The notes beneath the pieces were generated by a model. It worked only from the letters and a program-made list of their open reading frames with translations, had not been told where the DNA came from and did no database searches. A program made the position numbers and the translations under genes. From Eutreptiella sp. 'Long Island Sound 2002' (lineage: Eukaryota; Euglenozoa; Euglenophyceae; Eutreptiales; Eutreptiaceae), in NCBI GenBank assembly GCA_964036045.1, contig OZ038399.1, forward strand, positions 26,239,349-26,303,348: a stretch of DNA of 64,000 nucleotides, in the 5' to 3' direction. Positions 1-9,688 of the stretch are shown here, piece after piece (positions within the stretch are counted from its first letter, which is position 1; each line of letters begins with the position of its first letter).

Positions 1-3000
1 GACAAAACGCAAGTGGCTAAGTCGCGGCGGGTGGGAGGCGGGGGGGGTGTCCACATCACGCATGCCATCTACGCGGCAACACCGTTTTAGTAGGGGGACA
101 TGATCACAGGTGGCTCGCTGACCCTTGGCCTCCGGAGGCCCATGTGGCAACGCGGCTAGATCACCACAGCTATCTTGTGGGTCCAAAATTCCTAGCACGG
201 GGAGCTATTGGGAGGAGGCTGCCGAAACACCCCAATTAGGGAGTCTATGTGTGCAGAAAATGGCTACGTCACCCCTGCCATTGCCATCTAAGAATTCCCC
301 AGTGTTGAGCACAAGAACAAGATGACAATTGGCTACCCAACCCTTGCCGTCTATTACAGTCCATATGCCAGCACCATATCCCGCATGCGGACACGCATAC
401 GTACCACATGAGCCGGCAAACAACTACATCCACCTTGCCATTTTGGGGGTTACCAACGCTCAAGACAGTGGAAAAATCAGAAGTCGTTAGTTAATCCACT
501 GGTTCCACAGATGGGCGAAGTGGTTACAGCACCTCGACTCTAAGGGGTCCCCAAAACTCAGCACGAGGACCAAAATCCCAAAGTGGCACTGAGGACCCCC
601 GAGATATCCCGGATGATGTAGCCAATGTGCTCTCATATGGGCCCGTGAGGTACCATGGGTTTACCTTGTCACCGTTGATTCTGTTCGTCGGCTCAGCACC
701 ACGGACCGGGCATTGCACAGGCAATATAGCTTGTTTACCCACACATTGGCCCGTGCACCTAAACCGTGCACCCTCCGAGGCCCACATCAAGACAACGTGC
801 CTAAATCACCCCTACGATCACGGGGGTTTTCGGTGCTTAGCACCGAGACAAAGTCCTATGTGGGTTCCTAAACCATGCCGTCTCGGGGACAATGTCCACT
901 CAAAGTGGTTCCATCACCCCTAGCATGCCGGCTGCCCTATAGCTCCAAAAGAAGACTAGTTACTTAACCCATGCAATCTTGGTAGATTGTTGGTGGGCAA
1001 ACAGGGTACATGAATCCTGCAATCCTTCGTGTACCTAGTGGTTGGCATAGGGACACAATTAGAAGTGTGACGAACCCCTGTGCGCTCAGCAGCTTCACGT
1101 GTGCAAGATGCCTACATCACCCACGTCATCTCGGAGGTCGCCCAAAGTTTAGGGCGGGAAAAAGATTAGATGTGGCGGCCGGAACCCTTCCTTTGGAGGG
1201 TGCGATGTGTGGGCAACATATCTAAAGCACCCCTGGCAACGGAGCAGAGTACTCGAAACGATAACAAGAGCACAACGAGCCCCCCAAACCCTTTTGACTC
1301 AGAGGGGAATGTGCCACCATAGCAGCTACATTACCCCTCCCATCTCATGCGTCCCGAACGCTGACCCCATGGCTAAAACCAGATGTGGCTACTTAACCCA
1401 TGCCATCTCAACAGATGTATGGGCCCTACCACATCTCTTCAGCTCAATGCCTAGCACGCGGACAACTCAGAAGAGGCTGCCTGCAGCGGGAGGTGAGCGT
1501 GTGAGGGCAAGATGTTCACATCACACGTGCCATCTCGGGGGTCCTACCCTTTTAGTAGGGGAACATGATCACATGTGGCTCGCTAACCTTTGAACTCTAG
1601 AGGGCCACGGGTGGGCAAAATGGGTACACGGCCCCTCCCGTCTTGGCGGTCCCAAAATCTTAGCATGGGGACAGAATAGGAAGTGGCCGGGTGCACTTCC
1701 AATTCGGGAAGGCAGTGTCCGGCAAAATGGCTCCGTCCCACCAATCTCCGAAGCCTGACATCTCCGAAGTGTTTAGGGCTCATCACGGGCACAACCTCAA
1801 AATTGGCTACCCAACCCCTGCCGTGTCGAGAGCCCACATGTCGCCACAATACCTACAATAGCTCTGCCATCTGCAGGGATTCCAATGCTAAATGCGGGGA
1901 GAAAATCAGAAGTCGCTACCTCATCTCCTGGTCCCATAGGTGGCAATGTCATTACGTCACACCTACCAGCCCCAAGGCCCCCTATATGCACTATGAGGAC
2001 AAAAGCAAAAGTGGGTACCTAACCCATGCGAATTTCACGGGCCCCTATGTGGAGAAAGTCGCTCCATCACCTATGCCATCCAAGAGGTCCGTGGTGCCCA
2101 TCAGAGGAACAGAAAAAGAAGTGCCAAACTAAACCCATGCTATTTCACAAGCCCATTTGTGTGCAAAGTGGCTACATCATCCCGGGGATCTCGGGGGTCC
2201 CCGGTGCTGAGAAAGAAAGAAAATGGGAAAGGGACATCTAAACCATGCAGGCTCAGGGGCCCGAATCGAGGCAATACGGCTAGGTCACCCGTGCCATCAC
2301 AGGGTTCCTAGTGTTGAGCTCCCGGAGAAAATCAGAAGTGGCTGTGTAACCCATGGCGTCTCAGAGGCCATGGTGCAAGCAAAGGGGCTGCATCACCTTT
2401 ACCGTCTGAGGGGTCCTCCATGGTCATGACGGAGAAAATATTAGAAGTTGCTACTTAACCCATGCCATCCCATGACACCCTCAGTGAGCTAAATGGCTAC
2501 ATCAGCCTTATCATCTTTGGTGTAATCAATGCTTGGCAAAACGACAAAATCTGAAATGGGAAATGGAACCTTGTCCTTTTTGGGGGGGGGGGGCTCATGT
2601 GTGCAGGATGCCTACATCACCTGTGCTAGTTTGGAGGTCCACCAATGTTTAGCACGGCAGCAAGAGCAAAAGTGGCTACTCGAGCCATTCCTTTTGGAGC
2701 AGCGACGTGTGGGCAACATGGCTACATCACCCCTACCATCAGCCCCAAGTGCTGAGAACGAAAACGAGATCATAACTAGCCATCCAAACCTATCCATCCC
2801 AGGGGGGGGGGGGGGGGCAAATGTCGGCCCAGCGGCTACATCAACCCCTCCAACTCGGGGGGTGCCCATTGCTCAACACGTGATAAAATTAAGACACAGC
2901 TACTTAATCCATGGCATCTCAAGAGATCGTATGTGGGCCACGGGGCTGCATCAGCCCTACCATCTAACACGCAAGTGACTCACATCATGCGTTTTAGTAG

Positions 3001-3997
3001 GGGAATAGGCCCACAGCTGGCTTGCTAACCCTTGAGCCCTAGAGGCCCGCATGTCGGCAAAGTTGCTCGATCACAAGTACCATCTTTTGGGTCCTGAAGT
3101 CTAAGCATGGAGAGAAAAAGAGAAGAGGCTGCTGAAACACCCCAATTGGGAAGCCCGGGTGTGGGCAAAATGGCTATATTTACACTGCCGTTGCCGTTTC
3201 GGAAGTCCCCAGTGCTGGGCACGGGAACAAAACAAGAATTAGGTACCTAACCGCTGCCCTCTCCACCATATCCCACATGCGGAGAAACACACATACTACA
3301 GGTGCCGGCACATAGCTACATCACGGATTCCCAATGCTCAATACGGGGAGAAAACCAGGTGTTGCACCATATCTGTTGGTCGCAAAGGTAGGCAATGTGG
3401 CTACATCACACATATTGTCCCCGGGGTTCCCCGAATATCACAATGAGGAAAAAACCATAATCGGCTACCTAACCCATGCCATTCGATTGTCGTTTTAGTC
3501 GTTATATCTCCATTTGCACCCGGAATCACGTGGTACTAGTTATGCATCTATGCAATCATTACCATACCACCACTTGTTCACCAAATCCGGCTCTTCGTTA
3601 TCCTCTATGTGTTGGAACCCCTCCATCAATCCCTCCAACTCGGGGGTGCCCATTGCTCAACACGTGATAAAATTAAGACACGGCTACTTAATCCATGGCA
3701 TCTCAAGAGATCGTATTTGGGCCACGGGGCTGCATCAGCCCTACCATCTAACACGCAAGTGACTCACATCATGCGTTTTAGTAGGGGAATAGGCCCACGG
3801 CTGGCTTGCTAACCCTTGAGCCCTAGAGGCCCGCATGTCGGCAAAGTTGCTCGATCACAAGTACCATCTTTTGGGTCTTTTGAGAAAAAGAAAAGAGGCT
3901 GCTGAAACACCCCAATTGGGAAGCCCGGGTGTGGGCAAAATGGCTATATTTACACTGCCGTTGCCGTTTCGGAAGTCCCCAGTGCTGGGCACGGGAA
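1..3997. repeat. Dimeric ~105-bp satellite, block 1 (copy 1 of a segmental duplication)
   Basis: This block is made of degenerate tandem units of about 100-110 bp. Each unit has two related halves. One contains a variant of GTGGCTACATCACCCCTGCC followed by a GGGGTCCCC-like and an AGTGCTTAGCACGG-like stretch. The other contains a variant of GTGGCTACCTAACCCATGCC followed by GGGCCCATGTGTGGGCAAA. Spacing was judged by eye from recurring anchors. Many ORFs run through it because the sequence is GC-rich and stop-poor, but their peptides follow the repeat and shift frame with indels, so I call no genes here. The block is cut off by the window start and matches 9689-13663 almost exactly. Confidence 0.9.
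2846..3997. repeat. Nested 785-bp tandem duplication, first copy
   Basis: The string beginning ccctccaact occurs at 2846 and again at 3631, exactly 785 bp apart, and the following sequence is nearly identical. The second unit is truncated near 3997, where it diverges into unrelated sequence. The unit contains a roughly 115-bp non-satellite stretch (about 3487-3605). The same 785-bp spacing is found in the second segmental copy (12510 and 13295), so the tandem event predates the larger duplication. Confidence 0.85.
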
Positions 3998-5280
3998 CCA
4001 ACCTTTCACATCTCTACCAACCTTGCCCACAACTGCGCTCCATTGTGGATGCATCATCTTTTTGCATAAAGGCATAATTTGCGGACTGCCATGGAAGAGT
4101 GTGGACAATGCATCAAGTCTGAGCAATGAGATGGTGACCATTTCTCCTACCCAGGAACCAGCTCGTCATCCAGTTCCACTGGCGGAGGCGAGAGCATCGG
4201 CGACGGTGGTCCGCACCTTATGCAAACCTTCCAGGTGAAGCGAAAGGACATCAAAGGTGGCAATCTGCAAAAAGGCTAGCAGGTTTTGCTTTGTCTTGCA
4301 TGTTGCAGCAGATGAACGAAGGATGCACCGTCGATTTGGGGTCATGAATGCACATTTAGGAGTGAAACTTTGCATTTTCTATTTGGGCATCACACTTGCC
4401 ACATGCCTACACACAACATTGCACGAAGATGGAAATATGAACCTTGCACGTTCAACATGCTTGTGGGTACCTTGGACAAACCACACATGCACACACACAC
4501 ACAGAGACACACAACCACACAAGCAGACACCGACAACTCAAACATTGTCACGATAGGTGTCCTAGCATTCGATGCTTCTATCTTTCCTTTCAGTTGGGTA
4601 AAAGGAGTGAAGTAAAGACCGGAGAGAGATGGACCCAAGGGAACTCAGCCCTGGGGAGGAAGAGGCCTCCAATGCAGCACGATCCCTAGCGGCGGCCAGA
4701 GTTGTGGTGTTGGTAGAGCAAGGGACCTTGAGTGGTGTACTCTTTCCTAGAATGCGCCGCAAACCCACCCCAAAGATCTTCAATTGTCGTGCAATGGGCA
4801 TTCATGAAGCACTAGAGCTTGTGTAAAAGGGAAATGCCAGTCTAATGGCAGACGAGGAGAAACTACGCTAACATATTGCTAAGATGCTCTTGGAGACAAT
4901 TACAAGAAAAGCCTATGTATCTGCTTTTACATAGTGGAATGGGGGGTTGATGGTCGGTATCTGATTGACTGAATGCGCCCGCCATAAGGACTTTCAGTGC
5001 TTGGTTCCATTGTGATCCTCATCCGGTAATTAGGGCTGACCGGCGGCGCCGCACAAATGCAGTACAAACCATGGGGTCAATCTACATATTGTATTCATCT
5101 GTCTCTGATGATGTCCGCACCTGCTCACCTGTAAGTGTGAAGTGGCAAATGCGGGTCTGTGGGACGGAGTGGAATGTAAGGTCATGTGCCGCGGAACCCG
5201 CCATGTAGGGGCCTAACCGTGAAGACGTGATACCGCTAGACTTGTCAAAGAACAAGCCCTAGCAGCATATACCGCACAAC
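3998..5280. other. Non-satellite island, no gene recognised
   Basis: The satellite pattern stops near 3997 and resumes near 5281. Between them is mixed-composition sequence with a short CA tract near 4486-4512. ORFs on both strands are below 100 codons and overlap one another. None has a recognisable motif or a convincing splice partner. Confidence 0.6.
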
Positions 5281-6876
5281 TTGAAGCAAGATATATATTT
5301 CGGAAGTTGGCGACTGCGGAAGTCACAGGCGGTGACATGCGGGCAAAGTGGCTACATCACCCGTGCCAATCTTAGATGTCCAAATTGTTGGCACGTGGAG
5401 AGAATCACAGGTAGCAACCTAAAACCATGCCAGCTCACGGGCCCATACGTGGACAAAGTGGCTACTTCACCTCCCTCCCCCTTATTATTTCACATAGGCG
5501 GAAAATCAGAAGAGCCTACGCGCACCCTACAAACTTGGGGGACCACACACATATCTGCACGAACTGAGCAAAATGGCAAACATATCCAAACAATCATCAA
5601 TGGTTTTTGCTGCGGGGTTGACAACACACATTCTCCACTCTATTCAACCCGTACATCACCCGAGAGTCCACATCACACGTGCCATCAAAGAGTACTCTGA
5701 TTGTAGAAGGGGAACAAAATCACATATGGCTGGCTATCCTTCAACCTCCAAGGGGCCATGTGTGGGCAAACTCGCTACATGCCCCCTGCAATCTTGTCGG
5801 TCCCCAAATGTCGGAACGGGGAGAAAGTAGGAAGCGGCTGGCCGAACAACCGCATTTGGGAAGCCCACGTGTGGGCCAAATGGCTACATCCCGCCTCACG
5901 TCTCGGAAGTCCCCAGTGCTTAGCATGGAAAACAACATTAGAATTGGCCGTCTGGAGGGTCCCCATGCGCGCACAATGGCTACATCTGCCCTGCCACCTT
6001 GGGGGTTCCAAATACTAAATACGGGGAGAATTTCAGAAAACTTTACCAAGCACGAGGACGAAATCAGAAGTGCCAACCCAAACACATGCTATTTCATGGG
6101 ACCATATAGGAGCAAAGTGGGTGCATCATCACGCTTATCTTGGGAGTACCAAGTGCTCAAAAAGGGGGGCACATCAGAGATGGATATCCAAACCTTGCAG
6201 CCTTAGAGGCCCAAATGTGGCAACGTGCCCAGATCACCCCTGCCATCACGGGCTTCCGGGTGCCGGGGTCCGAGACAAAATTAGTAGTGATTGTGCAACC
6301 CATGCCGTCTCAGGTGCCAATGTGCATGCAAACTGGCTCGATGACCCGTGCCCTCTCAGAGGTCGCCAATGCCGACCACGGTGACAAATTCAGAATTTGC
6401 TACTTATCCCATGCCATCTCAAAAGAACCTGGGTGGGCAAAAGGGTTGTACATCACCCCCGTCATCCATAGTGTTCGCAAAGCTTAGCACAACGACAAAA
6501 TTAGAACTGGAGAGTAAAACCATGTCCTTTTGGGGCTCATGTGTGCAACATGCCTACATCACCCGTGCGATTTTGGGGCACCACCAATGTTTAGCACGGG
6601 AACAAGATCAGAAGGGCCTGCTGAAACCCTTCTTTTTGGGACAGTGACATGTGGGCAAGAGGGATCTTGCCGTTGGCCCCTTTTGTTAAGAGCGAAAGAA
6701 AACGAGCACATCACTAGCCACCTACATCTTGCGGTGTAGGGGACGGCAGAGGCCGGCATGGCGGGTACATTGCCACACACATCTCGGGTGTCCCCGATGC
6801 TCACATTGCAAGAATTCAGAAGGGGCTGTTTAATCCATGCCATCCAAACGGACCGCATGTGGGCAAAGGGGCTTAC
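5281..6876. repeat. Dimeric satellite, block 2
   Basis: The same two-half satellite resumes, with anchors such as GTGGCTACATCACC and TGTGGGCAAA at about 105-bp spacing. It is more diverged than block 1 and is not part of the duplicated segment. It ends abruptly at 6876 inside a unit, after GGGCAAAGGGGCTTAC, where the left LTR of the retrotransposon begins. The rest of that unit appears to continue at about 9644 on the other side of the element. Confidence 0.85.
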
Positions 6877-7219
6877 TGCCGGGGATCTTCTCTGTCTCGT
6901 GTTTCCCCATTTCCTATTTTTTCTTTCTAATTTTTGACTGACTGCCGATTTGCGGCCTCAGCGACCACGCGCACTCGCGCGCCCAAAATTCACTGTTTGC
7001 GTTTTGAATGATCCACCATTCGTTCATAGTGTTTGTTGTAAATGAATCGTTAATGCAAAGCCAAGTTGTTTGAGGACGAAAAGGCACAGCTGTGGTTTAC
7101 GGTGAAAGATACAATCCCGTGTTTAATGCTTTGTATGTTACTGAGCACGCTTGATCCGTCCTTCACTATTTCACAGCCTTATGGCCCATTGAAGAGTCTG
7201 ACTTGATTGTGCTTTGCTC
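6877..7219 (+). repeat. Left (5') LTR
   Basis: This 343-bp direct repeat starts TGCCGGGGATC and ends GTGCTTTGCTC. It is nearly identical to 9301-9643. It does not end in the common CA, so the exact right edge is set by the TGG of the putative primer-binding site at 7220 and by where the two copies diverge. Confidence 0.8.
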
Positions 7220-7311
7220 TGGAACCGATCACACGGAGACGTAGTGCGTGAGAGTAACTCTAGTACTTTGGCAAGGTGCAAACACGTGAAAAAATTTGAC
7301 TCATCTATCTC

Positions 7312-8514
7312 ATGGCTTGGAATAACAATTGGGACTCTTCATGGAACGAATCTTGGGCGGACTTTTGGCAACATGATTCTGGGTATGCCCATGACTACCC
7401 TTCTTGGAATTCCTATCAATCATACTCCGGCTCCAAAGGCCGTGACGGCAAAGGCAAAGCCGGCAAAGGAAAGGGTAAAGGCGCGAAAGGAAAGGCCGGA
7501 AAAGGCGTCAAAAGTGATGGCAAGAGCCATGGCAATTCCCACTCTCCCGGCGGCCCCTACCTTTGCATTAAATGTGGTGAGGCATCCCATTTCACGAAGG
7601 ATTGTCAATGCCCATACGACCGCGCGTACTATTCCTACATGAAAGAGACGATTGAGAAGTCTATTGCGCTTGAAAGAGAGTCCACCGAACTTTGCGTGCA
7701 AGAAAGACTCTTTAGCAAAAAATCCATTGCTAAAAAAAATTCACGGTATGAAGGATCTTTTGATCCAAAGGAATCGGTTCTCACCACGGGTTGGGACCCG
7801 GCTACGGCCCCGGCCGACCTCATTACATTTGCTCAATCTCGGTCTCGTGGCTTTCGTGGCACTATCTCTTTCACCCGCAAAGACTCCGTGTTTATTTTTG
7901 TTACCGTCATCTTTGTCTTCAAGACAAAATCCTATGCCCATGCATTCACTAACCACGTGAATGAGCACGCATCGGGAAACTCATGGTCCTACGGCGAGCC
8001 GGTGTTGGCATGGATCCCCAAAAAAGGAACCATAGAGTCCATTGTGGGCGGTGTTGATGCCTCCCGTGACATCTCTATTCAAGAATGGGCCAAGTCTCAA
8101 AACTCATCTTCCGAGGAGTCGGGAAATGAATCCAATGACAACGATAAACAAGCACGGAGAAAAAAGGCCAAGAAAAAACAAGCCGAGGAAGATGCATCTT
8201 CTTCATCCTCCTCCCATGAAGGTTCACTCGTGGGCCGGTGTCTGTCCCTGCTCATTAAATCCTTTTCTGAACTGTCGTCTAACCTCGAGGTCTGGAACAT
8301 GCAGGAGTGTAAACAGCGCTTCACCACAGCCTGCGACTCGGCTGCCAGTGACCCCATGGAGTGGTGTGGAGCCGAACAAGACATGGTAAACATGTGTACA
8401 GAAATACCCACCCCCCGATGTGCGAGACGCTGTAGTCTATGCGCTGACCAAGGTCCAGGAAGCCCGACGCTCCCGCCGCCCAATTTCGTGGTTCGCTGTG
8501 TCGAAAAATGCTAA
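7312..8514 (+). CDS. Gag-like protein with CCHC zinc knuckle
   Basis: This 400-residue ORF lies in the retrotransposon, about 90 bp after the left LTR. It starts at ATG 7312. Residues 1-40 are rich in Trp, Asn, Ser and Tyr. Residues 41-70 are a run of Gly-Lys repeats, strongly basic. A classic retroviral-type zinc knuckle, C-x2-C-x4-H-x4-C, follows at residues 85-98 (C85, C88, H93, C98). Near residue 280 there is an acidic-to-basic low-complexity stretch with Lys/Arg and then a serine run. In known families such proteins bind the element RNA and form the particle; here that role is inferred from the knuckle and the position between LTRs. Capsid homology is not recognisable. The last part of the ORF overlaps the start of the next open frame (from 8420), so its natural end may be earlier than the stop, or the frame may have shifted. 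Confidence 0.7.
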   Translation: MAWNNNWDSSWNESWADFWQHDSGYAHDYPSWNSYQSYSGSKGRDGKGKAGKGKGKGAKGKAGKGVKSDGKSHGNSHSPGGPYLCIKCGEASHFTKDCQCPYDRAYYSYMKETIEKSIALERESTELCVQERLFSKKSIAKKNSRYEGSFDPKESVLTTGWDPATAPADLITFAQSRSRGFRGTISFTRKDSVFIFVTVIFVFKTKSYAHAFTNHVNEHASGNSWSYGEPVLAWIPKKGTIESIVGGVDASRDISIQEWAKSQNSSSEESGNESNDNDKQARRKKAKKKQAEEDASSSSSSHEGSLVGRCLSLLIKSFSELSSNLEVWNMQECKQRFTTACDSAASDPMEWCGAEQDMVNMCTEIPTPRCARRCSLCADQGPGSPTLPPPNFVVRCVEKC

Positions 8515-9090
8515 ATCAGAAGACCGGTTGGATTCAACTGCCAGCTCCTATTTTGTGAATATACCCCTGCACCTCGTCTTGGACTATATTGATTATGAAC
8601 TGTCCAGAAACGGGCTTTTCCGTGTCGGGGCCTGGGTCCTCAATCAGGTCCAGGGACTGCCAATGGGGGGGGGCGAATTCGGCCCAGTTGGCTTGTATCT
8701 ATATGGTGGTCAAGGAGACCCAAGAATACTGCAGTTGCCCTTTTTACCCCCCACATCCTTGCGTGCCGTTACCGTGATAATATCTACTTGTTTGGCCAAA
8801 AATCAGTGCTGTTCCAGCGCCTTCCTGAATTCCAGCATACTCTCGCCTCGATTTACTGCATGCCCGTCCAGTTCGAACAAATGGGTTCGTGCATCCACGT
8901 GCTTGAAGTGTCCCAGTGCCTACACCCCAAAAATGACATACACCCGCAACTGCATTCTAAAGTCCTGTCCGTGGCTAACATTTCCCGGTCCAATGTACAG
9001 CGATGGCCAGACCCTTGGTCACCAAACGCGCCATCCGTGCTCCCTTCACTGTGCCTAGGTCTGGCGTCAAAATGTGACTTCTGGGCTTGA
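8420..9090 (+). pseudogene. Reverse-transcriptase-like region, broken in three frames
   Basis: Frame 2 is open from 8420 and includes the peptide QVQGLPMGGG; GLPMGG resembles the G-x-P-x-G-G/S motif of reverse transcriptase palms. At the run of nine Gs (about 8664-8672) the family-like reading moves to frame 3, giving NSAQLACIYMVVKE, which fits the next palm helix. Further on, in frame 1 (near 8774), is RYRDNIYLFG, at the place where reverse transcriptases carry Y-x-D-D; here the second Asp is Asn. I therefore read this as a reverse-transcriptase domain disabled by two or more frameshifts. Assignment rests on motif order only. RNase H and integrase are not seen before the right LTR. I do not reconstruct the joined protein. 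Confidence 0.5.
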
Positions 9091-9300
9091 AATAGGGGTG
9101 ATAAATCCACGAACATGCTAACAGTCCTAACCAAACTCGGTGCCAAGCAGGTCCAGACACGCCCATGGGTCACATGGTGGGTAAAGTACTGGCGTGCCAA
9201 AGGCTGCCCCATGACGGGTTCCTGCGCGCGCCAATGCCTTTGGCTCGGCTCGGAGATAGCGGCCCTGGCTTCACTTTGATAGGGTGGGTGGGAGGATTCC

Positions 9301-9643
9301 TGTTGGGGATCTTCTCTGTCTCGTGTTTCCCCATTTCCTATTTTTTCTGTCTATTTTTTGACAGACTGCCGATTTGCGGCCTCAGCAACCACGCGCACTC
9401 GCGCGCCCAAAATTCACTGTTTGCGTTTTGAATGATCCACCATTCGTTCATAGTGTTTGTTGTAAATGAATCGGTAATGCAAAGCCAAGTTGTTTGAGGA
9501 CGAAAAGGCACAGCTCTGGTTTACAGTGAAAGATACAATTCTGTGTTTAATGCTTTGTATGTTACTGAGCACGCTTGATCCGTCCTTCACTATTTCACAG
9601 CCTTATGACCCACTGAAGAGTCTGACTTGATTGTGCTTTGCGC
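9301..9643 (+). repeat. Right (3') LTR
   Basis: This 343-bp direct repeat of 6877-7219 starts TGTTGGGGATC and ends GTGCTTTGCGC. It follows a purine-rich stretch suited to priming plus-strand synthesis. Satellite sequence (ATTAGCCCTAC...) resumes immediately after it. Confidence 0.8.
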
Positions 9644-9688
9644 TATATTAGCCCTACAACCTCTCGGGTTATTAATGCTTAGCACGTG

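Larger units (their letters stand above)
6877..9643 (+). mobile_element. LTR retrotransposon, 2.77 kb, inserted in satellite DNA
   Basis: Two direct repeats of 343 bp (6877-7219 and 9301-9643) flank an internal region of 2081 bp that has a Gag-like ORF and a reverse-transcriptase-like region on the plus strand. The LTRs begin with TG and differ at only a few positions, so the insertion is fairly young. Just after the left LTR is TGGAACCGATC (from 7220); TGG is the usual start of a tRNA primer-binding site. Just before the right LTR is a purine-rich run, GGGTGGGTGGGAGGA, placed like a polypurine tract. The satellite unit broken at 6876 resumes at about 9644. I see no clean target-site duplication: the flanks are cttac and tatat. 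No protease or integrase is recognisable, so the element is short and probably non-autonomous. Confidence 0.8.

Noticed and set aside
125-3762. Many ORFs of 60-150 codons in the first satellite block and their twins in the duplicated copy
   Set aside because: They follow the repeat, change frame with indels and exist on both strands; no codon or motif evidence.
6872-9648. A target-site duplication for the LTR element
   Set aside because: The five bases on either side (cttac, tatat) do not match convincingly.
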